Part shown: positions 1 to 6,393 of the stretch, piece after piece
Position numbering within the stretch: position 1 is the first letter of the stretch
Layout: every line of letters starts with the position of its first letter
NCBI GenBank assembly: GCA_028678715.1
Contig: JAJRCY010000016.1
Location: 1-10,834, forward strand
Reading direction: 5' to 3'
From: Methanomicrobiales archaeon
GTDB lineage: Archaea; Halobacteriota; Methanomicrobia; Methanomicrobiales; JACTUA01
DNA length: 10,834 nucleotides
Translations under genes and position numbers: made by a program
The notes under the pieces: model-generated
Seen by the model: the letters and a program-made list of their open reading frames with translations, nothing else
The model's database searches: none
What the model was told of the DNA's origin: nothing

Positions 1-960
1 CGAGGCGGTGAGGTACCGGCGCACGACGGGGACATAGGGCTCCTCGATCATGTAGGCCGGGTCAATCCCCATCAGGATATGGGTCATCACCGTGTTCCCC
101 GAGATCACGATCTCGTAGATCTCCTCCCGGTCGATCCCTGCCGTGTTGGCCGCAGCGGTGAGGGCGGTATTGATGCTCTCGGTCGCCAGCTGCTGGAGCC
201 GGTCCAGCCCGCCCTTGCGGGCATAGTTGACCCGGGAGAGGATGTCCTCGCCGCAGCTGATCTGCCGGTTGTAGTTGGAGGCGACGGCAAGCACCTTCCC
301 GTCCACCAGGGACCGGAGGTACACCACCACCGTTGTCGTGCCCAGGTCCACCGCTGCCCCGTAGAGGGAGGTGGAGGTATCCCCTTTCTCCACGTTGATG
401 AGCCGGTAGCCGCCGGGAACCAGGGCGACCGTCGCGGTCACCTTCCAGCCGGAGTCCCGCAACACCGCCGGGATCGACCGGAGGACCTCCAGGGGGGCAT
501 AGATCTTCTCGGCCACTGGACCGCCCCTCTTCTCGATCCCCCAGAGGAGCCGGGTCAGGTCCGGTGAGGGGTCCTCGAGGGTGGGGGCCTGGAGCTCCAG
601 GGCATACTTCCAGACGGAGGGGTGGAGCTCGGTCTCGATCCCCAGCGACTCCATCAGGATCTTCTGCTCCTGGATCAGGGTGGACTCCGGGATCAGGACC
701 TGCACGTCCCCCTCCACCACCGTCTGGCAGGCCAGGCAGGCTCCGTTCTCCAGTTCGCCGGGAGTGAAGAACCTGCCATACTTCTCCCGGTCAAAGGTCG
801 TGAGCCCCGATTTCAGGGAGACCACGCATTTCCCGCACTTCCCCAGCCCGCCGCAGACCACGTTCATCTGGATCCCGGCCTTCTGGGCTGCCTCGAGGAT
901 GGTGGTTCCCGGGTCAACGGCGATCTTGCGGTACGTGGGAAGGAAGGTCACGGATGGCAT
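1..960 (-). CDS. acsV: Corrinoid protein reductive activator, RACo/AcsV type (C-terminus beyond window)
   Basis: An open frame of 320 codons runs from ATG at 960 off the left edge, so the C-terminus is missing. Residues 1-90 form a plant-type 2Fe-2S ferredoxin domain with ligands C36, C42, C45 and C78 (C-x5-C-x2-C-x32-C, ending CLACQT). A linker follows to about residue 200. An ASKHA ATPase fold then begins, with VDLGTTTVVVYL near residue 203 and ISGNTVMTHILMGIDP near 283. This is the architecture of RACo, which uses ATP to drive reduction of the inactive Co(II) corrinoid protein to Co(I). The target here should be the AcsCD pair encoded just upstream in the same operon. The start is supported by GGAG six bases upstream. 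Archaeal RamA also activates corrinoid proteins but carries two C-terminal 4Fe-4S clusters rather than an N-terminal 2Fe-2S domain. The family call is firm; the partner is inferred from context. Confidence 0.9.
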   Translation of the reverse strand, partial: MPSVTFLPTYRKIAVDPGTTILEAAQKAGIQMNVVCGGLGKCGKCVVSLKSGLTTFDREKYGRFFTPGELENGACLACQTVVEGDVQVLIPESTLIQEQKILMESLGIETELHPSVWKYALELQAPTLEDPSPDLTRLLWGIEKRGGPVAEKIYAPLEVLRSIPAVLRDSGWKVTATVALVPGGYRLINVEKGDTSTSLYGAAVDLGTTTVVVYLRSLVDGKVLAVASNYNRQISCGEDILSRVNYARKGGLDRLQQLATESINTALTAAANTAGIDREEIYEIVISGNTVMTHILMGIDPAYMIEEPYVPVVRRYLTAS

Positions 961-968
961 GGACGGCT

Positions 969-990
969 CCAGGGCCCCCGTGCGCCCTGG
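969..990 (-). promoter_or_regulatory. Hairpin overlapping the ribosome binding site of the RACo gene
   Basis: The arms CCAGGGC (969-975) and GCCCTGG (984-990) are perfectly complementary, with an 8-base loop. On the minus-strand transcript the second arm runs into the GGAG Shine-Dalgarno motif (970-967), so two of its G residues lie in the stem. The hairpin could lower translation of the activator relative to the subunits upstream. It could also be chance in GC-rich DNA. Confidence 0.35.
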
Positions 991-1018
991 CGGGGGAGGG
1001 CCGGGGTGGGTCGGGGCT

Positions 1019-1040
1019 CACCCTTCATGATGGAGGGTGG
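1019..1040 (-). other. Small inverted repeat in the acsC-RACo spacer
   Basis: The 137-base spacer between acsC and the activator gene contains CACCCT and AGGGTG flanking a 9-base loop that includes TCATGA. No T-run follows it on the minus strand, so it does not look like a terminator. The operon probably reads through. It may be an mRNA processing or stability element, or chance. Confidence 0.25.
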
Positions 1041-1097
1041 TCCATCCTGCCATAAGTGGTTTCCCGTTTCTCCTTGCAGGGATGGATACGCCATGCC

Positions 1098-2444
1098 TCA
1101 GCCACCGGGGGCCTTCTTCCATGACTGCTCCAGGAACTCCGGCACCTCCGCCGCATCCCGGGGCCCCACCAGCACTTTCCACCCCGTGGCCTCCTCTACC
1201 CTTCCTGAGAGGGGGGCCGCGTATCCGGGCAGGACCAGGGTCCGGTGGCCGGTCTCCGCTTCCACGCCGAACCGCTGGAGAGAGTCCCGGATCATATTCT
1301 CGTTCAGCTTGCCGGATGCCACCGCCGTGAGGACCGAGAAGCCTTCCGTGTCCACGAGAAGGAGGAAGCAGGAAATCCGGGAGGACTCCAGGTACCCGAG
1401 GAGCGTGAAGTAGGTGAGGGAGAAGTTCACCGTGAGCAGCAGGGGGTCGCCCCGGGTGGGGTTGCCCACCCGGTAGATCCCGGGGGTCATCTGGATCGGT
1501 TTCTGGGGATCGGTGTAGATGTTCTGCCGCAGGGTGAGGGAGGGGAGGAGGGATGCGGGATTCCTGGGGGTGGTGACCATCACCGCGGCGTACTTCAGGA
1601 TGCCCAGGGAAAGCGCTGCCTCCTCCAGGCCGGGGGCGGTGGCGTCCAGGTACACCGGGTACCCGAGCTCCGGTGCGGAGCGGGCCAGGGCCAGGCGCCG
1701 GATCAGGGTGGAGGTGATCAGGAACTCCCCCAGGGTCTCCGGGAACGGGTCCAGCACCAGGTCCTGGACTCCTGCCGCCGCACAGGTCCCGGCAAGGTTC
1801 CGGAGGGCGTCTGCCCCCCGAGCCCTCACGGCGAGCGGCGCCCCGTACCGTTTCGCGAGGGAGCACATGGCTCCGTGGTTCTCTGCCGTGGCGGCATGGA
1901 TCAGGGGCCTGTAGTTGCCGCATTCGGCGAGGGCGGCCTCCATGGACGCCGGCGATCCCGCGATCAGCATCTCGGGGAACTCCGCCGTCTCCTCCACCAC
2001 CCGGACCGCCTTCCCGAAGGCCTCCGGCGAACCGGAATCGTTCCGGATCGCGATCCCGTTCACCCGGAGGAGCTCCCCGACGCGGGGGAAGACCTCATCC
2101 TTCACCCGGGTGGCCACGCGCCGGATCTCGTCTGTGGTCTGGCGGTCAGAGACCAGGAACAGGATCCCCGGTGGGTGGACAAAGGACTTGTCGTGCCGGA
2201 AGAGAACGATCTCCTCCCCGACCGCGAAGGATCGCTCGCCCACGCCGATCTTCACCCGCAGGATGGGCGGCCGCGTGGCCCCCTTCAGGAGCTGCTTCGT
2301 GGCCTCATCCAGGTACGGGCAGGTCTCGGCATCGGCCTTTCCCGAGGCCAGCTTCATGGCAAAGGTCAGGCAGGTGGGAAAGCCGCACTCCTTGCAGTTC
2401 TTCTTGGGCAGGAGCTTGTAGATGTCCAGCGCCTTCAGGGCCAT
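1098..2444 (-). CDS. acsC: Corrinoid iron-sulfur protein large subunit (CODH/ACS gamma, AcsC/CdhE)
   Basis: This 448-residue protein matches the usual length of AcsC/CdhE. An N-terminal 4Fe-4S domain has ligands C17, C20, C25 and C42 (C-x2-C-x4-C-x16-C, in NCKECGFPTC). A TIM-barrel domain occupies roughly residues 60-320, and the C-terminal cobamide-binding domain starts near 325. With AcsD it forms the corrinoid protein that carries the methyl group between the pterin methyltransferase and the ACS A-cluster; the 4Fe-4S cluster reduces cobalt during reactivation. The ATG start is backed by GGGAG five bases upstream, and only nine bases separate it from the acsD stop, so the two are probably co-translated. 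In a methanogen the methyl donor would be methyl-tetrahydromethanopterin or its sarcinapterin relative, but no methyltransferase gene is in view. Confidence 0.95.
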   Translation of the reverse strand: MALKALDIYKLLPKKNCKECGFPTCLTFAMKLASGKADAETCPYLDEATKQLLKGATRPPILRVKIGVGERSFAVGEEIVLFRHDKSFVHPPGILFLVSDRQTTDEIRRVATRVKDEVFPRVGELLRVNGIAIRNDSGSPEAFGKAVRVVEETAEFPEMLIAGSPASMEAALAECGNYRPLIHAATAENHGAMCSLAKRYGAPLAVRARGADALRNLAGTCAAAGVQDLVLDPFPETLGEFLITSTLIRRLALARSAPELGYPVYLDATAPGLEEAALSLGILKYAAVMVTTPRNPASLLPSLTLRQNIYTDPQKPIQMTPGIYRVGNPTRGDPLLLTVNFSLTYFTLLGYLESSRISCFLLLVDTEGFSVLTAVASGKLNENMIRDSLQRFGVEAETGHRTLVLPGYAAPLSGRVEEATGWKVLVGPRDAAEVPEFLEQSWKKAPGG

Positions 2445-2453
2445 GATCTCCCG

Positions 2454-3425
2454 TCACCCCCCTCCCTGTGCCGGTGTTCCTTTCTGTCGTGCCGCGAGGG
2501 CAGAACACGCGTCCCGGAGCCTCTTCACCGACAGCGGGTGCCGGACGCAGACGATGTCAGCGCCTGCCACCGCGGCCGGGAAGGCGGCATGGAACTCCCA
2601 GGAGAGAGCCCGCTCCTGCCGGTCGGCGGGTGCCGCATCCCTCACCTCCCTCACGGTCAGGGAATCCGGCGCGGCAGAGATCACCGGCATGGCGAGGTCC
2701 GTGTCACCCTTCAGGGCTGCATACCGGATCCGCTCCATCACCGAGTAGGAGTACTCGAACCCGTAGCCCAGGGCCCCGGTGTAGGGATCAATGACAATCC
2801 GGTCCACGGGAACACCGATCTCCCGCAGCAGGATATTCAGCTGCTTCGCCAGGTTGATGTCGATGGGTGACTGGGCGATCACCGCGTGGCCGTAGGCGAG
2901 GGCGGCGGCGGCGATGGACCGGTAGCGGTCCGCCTCCGCCGTGCCCAGCAGGAGCCGCTCGCCGGCCCCGGCCTCCCCGCACCGCTGGAACACCTCGCTG
3001 TCGAGAGCGGGATCACTGGACCCCTCGATGATCAGGGGGAGGGTTGTCGCGGCAAGCACGGACTCCACGGTCTTCTTCATACCATCGGGGTCCGGCGTCT
3101 GGCGCCGGTGGGTGGAGGTGAGGTGGAGGCGGACGAGATCTGCCCCGTACGTCTTCTCCGCCTCCCGTGCCCATGCCGCCGTGTCCCCGGCCAGGTCGCC
3201 CACCTGCTCCCTGACCACCGGTGGCCAGAGCACGGGATCATCGCAGATCTCCAGGGCGATGAGGGGCCGTTTCCCGCAGGGGGCCTCCCCCGGCAGGAAG
3301 GGGAGGTCCCGCGATCCCCCGATGCAGTACTGCACGGACCGGGTCCCCCCATCGCCACGGGTCGCTCCCAGCAGCACCCGGCCGATGGTTCCGGTCCACT
3401 CTTCCTGTTCAGCCACGGGCACCAC
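2454..3425 (-). CDS. acsD: Corrinoid iron-sulfur protein small subunit (CODH/ACS delta, AcsD/CdhD)
   Basis: This 323-residue TIM-barrel protein has the AcsD signatures GRVLLGATRGDGGTRS near residue 15, SPIDINLAKQLNILLREIG near 195 and DPYTGALGYGFEYSYSVMER near 217. It is the partner of AcsC in the corrinoid iron-sulfur protein. Both the length and the N-terminal signature resemble bacterial AcsD (about 310-325 residues) rather than the longer methanogen CdhD (usually over 400), judged from memory of the families. The start is a GTG at 3425, three bases after the acsB stop. Further in-frame GTG codons at 3422 and 3416 are possible starts; a GGTG just before the acsB stop favours 3425. The protein is cytoplasmic, and its tight coupling to acsB and acsC supports one transcript. 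Confidence 0.93.
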   Translation of the reverse strand: MVPVAEQEEWTGTIGRVLLGATRGDGGTRSVQYCIGGSRDLPFLPGEAPCGKRPLIALEICDDPVLWPPVVREQVGDLAGDTAAWAREAEKTYGADLVRLHLTSTHRRQTPDPDGMKKTVESVLAATTLPLIIEGSSDPALDSEVFQRCGEAGAGERLLLGTAEADRYRSIAAAALAYGHAVIAQSPIDINLAKQLNILLREIGVPVDRIVIDPYTGALGYGFEYSYSVMERIRYAALKGDTDLAMPVISAAPDSLTVREVRDAAPADRQERALSWEFHAAFPAAVAGADIVCVRHPLSVKRLRDACSALAARQKGTPAQGGG

Positions 3426-3428
3426 CCG

Positions 3429-5459
3429 TCACACCAGCGGGCTCATGCCCGGCGCAGGGTGACCGACCCTGGCCAGGAACTCAACGAGTTGCTCGAGCGT
3501 GGGCGCAGTCTCTTCATCCGCGATCTGGTCGAAGAGATCCGGGATGCCGATGGCTGCGAGGCGTGCTCTCAACCGGTCGCCCAGCTCCTCCCTCAGGATC
3601 CGGGGCATCCACACCAGCCGCCGGCTCCCCCCTTCCGCCTGGAGGAAGCGCTCCGACAGGATGTAGCCCTTGGAGATGCCGGCAAAGCCCGGTGTCTGGG
3701 CACCGCCGCCGATGGTGCCGGCGAGCGTCGAGAAGGTCATCCCCATGGGGGTATCCCCCGTGTACTCGCGGTTCACCACCATGAAGCCGTTCACGTCGGG
3801 GAGAACCGCAGCCACGCACTCGAAGCAGCCGCAGCAGGTCATCGGGTATTCCATGATCCCGTAGAGGGCGCAGCGGCTCACCTCGCCATGGGACGCCTTC
3901 CGGACGAACTCGTTCACCCCCTCGAATTCGCCCCGCAGCGCATCGATGACGCGGCCTCTCGCAACCGGCTGGTTGGCCCCGGCCGGGGCGATCTCGCAGG
4001 CGATCTTGCCATCCAGCCAGCTGATGGCCCCGCAGAGGGCCGGCCGCTGGGGGGTGATGATGCAGACATGGTTGGGGGCAAAGGTCTGGCAGAGGATGCA
4101 GGAGTAGAAGGTATCCACGTCCTCGTCCTTCATGCCCAGCACCCTCTGATCCCGCTCCGCGTAGACCGCCTCTGCCTCTTTTTCTGCCGCGAGTACCTTC
4201 TCCCTGTCAGTGAGGAGGGTCACCTGGACTGCGTCCAGAAGATCAGGAAAGTCGATCCGGAACTTGGCCTGGATCAGCTTCCCCAGATGCTCCATCCGGA
4301 GCCCCCGGGCAATGGCATCCCGGGAGAGGCGGACCCAGATCAGGTTCCTCTGGGCCACGTGCCAGGAGCCCTCGCCGTAATTGACAAAGTTGTGGATCCT
4401 CCGCTCCAGCACCGGCTCAAAGTCCTTCCGCATCCGTGCCCCGGCCACGTCCACCAGGATCCCCAGGGGCACGGCGGTGCCCGGTTGCATCTCGCCGATC
4501 TCCGGACCGATGACCCGGACCAGGCCATCCTTCACCTCGGCAGCAGGTTTCATGCGGAGGAGCTCGAAGGCCGGGGACCGGCCCCCACCGAACTCCACGT
4601 GCATCTCCTCCTTCCGGATGCTCTTCCCCTCGAAGGCGGGGGAGCAGGCCATGGGGATGGGGATGGCGGTGACCTTCACCCGGATCTGACGGAGCTCCAT
4701 GCCCCGGGTGACCGCCTGTCCCGCGGCGACGGCGATCCAGTCACCGCCCCCGTACCCCCCGGCGGCGAGGATCGGGATACCCAGGTCCCGGAGCGAGTCC
4801 GTGAGGGCCACTTCTGTCTCCGACAGGCCGGGGAATACGACAACAAAGGCCCGGGCCCGTTCCTTTGCATAGGCCACGAGCCGGCCTGCATCGCCGGGTG
4901 CCACTCCGCCGAACATCATTGCCACCCGTGTCAGGATGTCGGCGAAATGGACCCCGGCATCGGGAGTGGAGCCCAGGGGTACCAGCCGGTAGTCCAGCCC
5001 CACCTTCACCCCAGCCTTCTGCAGGACGGGTACCACGGATCCTGCCAGGAAGGTGAGCATGTACTTCTCCTGCAGCTCCCGGGCGATGGCGGCAGCGGCA
5101 TCCGGGCTGTCAGGCGTACCGGTGAGAAGTGCCAGACCAAGGATGGACCCGTCCACGAGGGAGTAGCCCAGTTTCCGGATCACTGTGTCCGGGACAAAGC
5201 CGGTGTAGGGTGACGGTTCCGGCCCCTGCACGGCGATCCGGGCGGCCCTCAGGCACTCGGATGCCACCAGAGGGTGGCTGCCCGCCTTCCCGTACGCCTC
5301 CCGTGCCCCGTCGGCATCATGCACCGCGATGCCCGTGAGGGCAAAGGCGATGGGCAGGTGATAGGCGGTCTCCGGGTGCTGCAGCGTCCCCGAGAGCGCG
5401 CGCATGCCACGCGCCAGTTCCTCCCGCCCGTTCCGCACCGCAATTCCGATATCTGTCAC
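3429..5459 (-). CDS. acsB: Acetyl-CoA synthase catalytic subunit, bacterial-type full length (AcsB)
   Basis: ACS condenses a methyl group from the corrinoid protein, CO and CoA into acetyl-CoA (or the reverse) at a Ni-Ni-4Fe4S A-cluster. All six ligands are present: C454, C457, C466, C476 (SCILCQTF onward) and C543, C545 in CGC. Every one is offset by exactly 52 from the Moorella numbering (506, 509, 518, 528, 595, 597, recalled). F460 matches the active-site Phe. The N-terminal domain (about 1-260; HPETAYHLP, PYTGFVPDTVIRKLG, MMFGGVAPG) corresponds to bacterial domain 1, which docks to CO dehydrogenase and is absent from archaeal CdhC (about 470 residues). I chose GTG at 5459 (676 residues) because GGAGG sits eight bases upstream; an in-frame GTG at 5513 would add 18 residues. 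The C-terminal RVGHPAPGMSPLV is intact. It is first in the operon. Confidence 0.95.
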   Translation of the reverse strand: MTDIGIAVRNGREELARGMRALSGTLQHPETAYHLPIAFALTGIAVHDADGAREAYGKAGSHPLVASECLRAARIAVQGPEPSPYTGFVPDTVIRKLGYSLVDGSILGLALLTGTPDSPDAAAAIARELQEKYMLTFLAGSVVPVLQKAGVKVGLDYRLVPLGSTPDAGVHFADILTRVAMMFGGVAPGDAGRLVAYAKERARAFVVVFPGLSETEVALTDSLRDLGIPILAAGGYGGGDWIAVAAGQAVTRGMELRQIRVKVTAIPIPMACSPAFEGKSIRKEEMHVEFGGGRSPAFELLRMKPAAEVKDGLVRVIGPEIGEMQPGTAVPLGILVDVAGARMRKDFEPVLERRIHNFVNYGEGSWHVAQRNLIWVRLSRDAIARGLRMEHLGKLIQAKFRIDFPDLLDAVQVTLLTDREKVLAAEKEAEAVYAERDQRVLGMKDEDVDTFYSCILCQTFAPNHVCIITPQRPALCGAISWLDGKIACEIAPAGANQPVARGRVIDALRGEFEGVNEFVRKASHGEVSRCALYGIMEYPMTCCGCFECVAAVLPDVNGFMVVNREYTGDTPMGMTFSTLAGTIGGGAQTPGFAGISKGYILSERFLQAEGGSRRLVWMPRILREELGDRLRARLAAIGIPDLFDQIADEETAPTLEQLVEFLARVGHPAPGMSPLV

Positions 5460-5467
5460 ATCGGTTG

Positions 5468-5472
5468 CCTCC
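5468..5472 (-). promoter_or_regulatory. acsB: Shine-Dalgarno site deciding the acsB start
   Basis: GGAGG on the minus strand lies eight bases before GTG at 5459. The longer reading frame starting at GTG 5513 has no comparable motif in front of it. This favours the 676-residue form, which begins MTDIGIAV. Confidence 0.7.
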
Positions 5473-5495
5473 GGGTATGACGTGTGTATCCAGCC

Positions 5496-5502
5496 CTCAT
5501 AT
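5496..5502 (-). promoter_or_regulatory. Weak TATA-like element, candidate acs operon promoter
   Basis: An AT-rich CAATATG stretch sits in otherwise GC-rich DNA. It would place transcription start near 5475 and give a short leader just long enough to include the GGAGG site. The match to an archaeal TATA box is poor. The TTTTAAAA element at 5629-5636 is palindromic and could instead start a leader of roughly 150 bases. Confidence 0.3.
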
Positions 5503-5628
5503 TGGCTCCGCACACTTGGCAGGGTATGCAGCGGTCCCTGGCCGGTGGGGGACGGGAGCGGCAGCCCCCGCCCCCGCGGACGGGCGAGAATTCGGCTCGG
5601 TTTCTGCTCTCCCCTTTGTGATCCATAC

Positions 5629-5637
5629 TTTTAAAAT
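5629..5637 (+). promoter_or_regulatory. TATA box for pdaD
   Basis: TTTTAAAAT stands out as an AT-rich block after more than 100 bases of GC-rich sequence. Its centre lies about 30 bases before the pdaD ATG, which puts the expected archaeal transcription start at or within a few bases of the start codon. A leaderless or nearly leaderless mRNA is therefore likely, and no good Shine-Dalgarno motif precedes the gene. Confidence 0.65.
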
Positions 5638-5662
5638 CGTGGGAGTGGAAAAATAATGGATA

Positions 5663-6211
5663 ATGATCGTCCCGACGAAGATATTCTTCACAAAAGGGGT
5701 CGGAATCCATAAAGACAAGCTGGCATCCTTTGAACTGGCACTGAGAAAGGCCGGGATCGAGAAGTGCAACCTGGTGCATGTCTCCAGCATCTTTCCTCCC
5801 AACTGCCGGCAGATCTCCACGGAGGACGGCCTGAAAGAGCTCCAGCCCGGGCAGATTGCGTACTGCGTGATGGCCCGGAACGAGACGAACGAACCGAACC
5901 GGCTCAGCTCCGCCGCCATCGGCCTGGCCCGTCCCAAGGCCAATGAGGAGTACGGGTACCTCTCCGAGCACCATGCCTTCGGCGAGACGGATGAGAAGTC
6001 CGGGGAGTACGCGGAGGACCTGGCCGCCACCATGCTTGCGACAACGCTCGGGATCGAGTTTGACCCGGACCAGGCATGGGAGGAGCGGGAGCTGATTTAC
6101 AAGGCCAGCGGGAAGATCATCCGGACCACCCACATCTGCCAGTCCGCCCAGGGAGAGAAGAACGGCAAGTGGACCACCGTCATTGCGGCCGCGGTTTTTC
6201 TCACGGATTAA
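5663..6211 (+). CDS. pdaD: Pyruvoyl-dependent arginine decarboxylase
   Basis: This 182-residue cytoplasmic enzyme converts arginine to agmatine and CO2, the first step of archaeal polyamine synthesis. The proenzyme cleaves itself at a Ser-Ser bond to create the pyruvoyl cofactor. That site is visible as [10 protein letters not shown], with S41 and S42; the new alpha chain starts from S42. Other family signatures are the N-terminal [33 protein letters not shown] near residue 72, [13 protein letters not shown] near 96 and the C-terminal [12 protein letters not shown]. Length is normal for the family (about 160-190). The start at 5663 fits homologues, which begin [10 protein letters not shown] or similar. 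It diverges from the acs operon and converges on a putative amino acid permease, which might supply its substrate. Confidence 0.95.
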   Translation: MIVPTKIFFTKGVGIHKDKLASFELALRKAGIEKCNLVHVSSIFPPNCRQISTEDGLKELQPGQIAYCVMARNETNEPNRLSSAAIGLARPKANEEYGYLSEHHAFGETDEKSGEYAEDLAATMLATTLGIEFDPDQAWEERELIYKASGKIIRTTHICQSAQGEKNGKWTTVIAAAVFLTD

Positions 6212-6215
6212 TTCC

Positions 6216-6221
6216 TTTTTT
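6216..6221 (+). terminator. Oligo-T terminator of pdaD
   Basis: A run of six T residues starts four bases after the pdaD stop codon in otherwise GC-rich sequence. Archaeal RNA polymerase commonly terminates at such U-tracts without a hairpin. Confidence 0.55.
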
Positions 6222-6271
6222 CCCCGACCGCAGTGATTCATCAGCAGGCCCTCCAGAATCCCGTAACCCCC

Positions 6272-6304
6272 CTTCTCCCCACCGTATCCTACGAGGGGGA
6301 GAAG
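6272..6304. repeat. Strong hairpin in the pdaD-permease spacer
   Basis: CTTCTCCCC (6272-6280) pairs perfectly with GGGGAGAAG (6296-6304). Inside the loop CGTA (6283-6286) pairs with TACG (6290-6293), closing on a TCC tip. The result is a long two-step stem between two converging genes. It may limit read-through in both directions or be a copy of a dispersed intergenic repeat. Confidence 0.5.
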
Positions 6305-6307
6305 CGA

Positions 6308-6321
6308 GGGGGTCAGCCCCC
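6308..6321. repeat. GGGGG/CCCCC mini-hairpin
   Basis: GGGGG (6308-6312) and CCCCC (6317-6321) enclose a TCAG loop, three bases after the larger hairpin. Its shape resembles the GGGGGC-TCT-GCCCCC stem at 7709-7723, so both may belong to one family of short GC-rich repeats. Confidence 0.4.
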
Positions 6322-6393
6322 ACAGGGTACCCACTTCCGTGACGAAGGGGCGATCCGTTCGGTACCATCTTCTGGTGACTCGCTTCCCTCTCT

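Noticed and set aside
1245..2870. A 541-codon plus-strand open frame opposite acsC
   Set aside because: It shadows acsC and the end of acsD; low-complexity composition and no recognisable domain.
2886..5213. A 775-codon plus-strand open frame opposite acsB and acsD
   Set aside because: Its translation is rich in Gly, Pro, His and Arg with no family signature, as expected from the antisense of GC-rich genes. The opposite strand encodes unmistakable ACS and AcsD.
1..5459. Codon-use evidence for recent transfer of the acs operon
   Set aside because: By eye the acs genes share the strong third-position GC of the archaeal neighbours, so composition does not support recent acquisition. Any transfer would be old enough for the composition to have adjusted.
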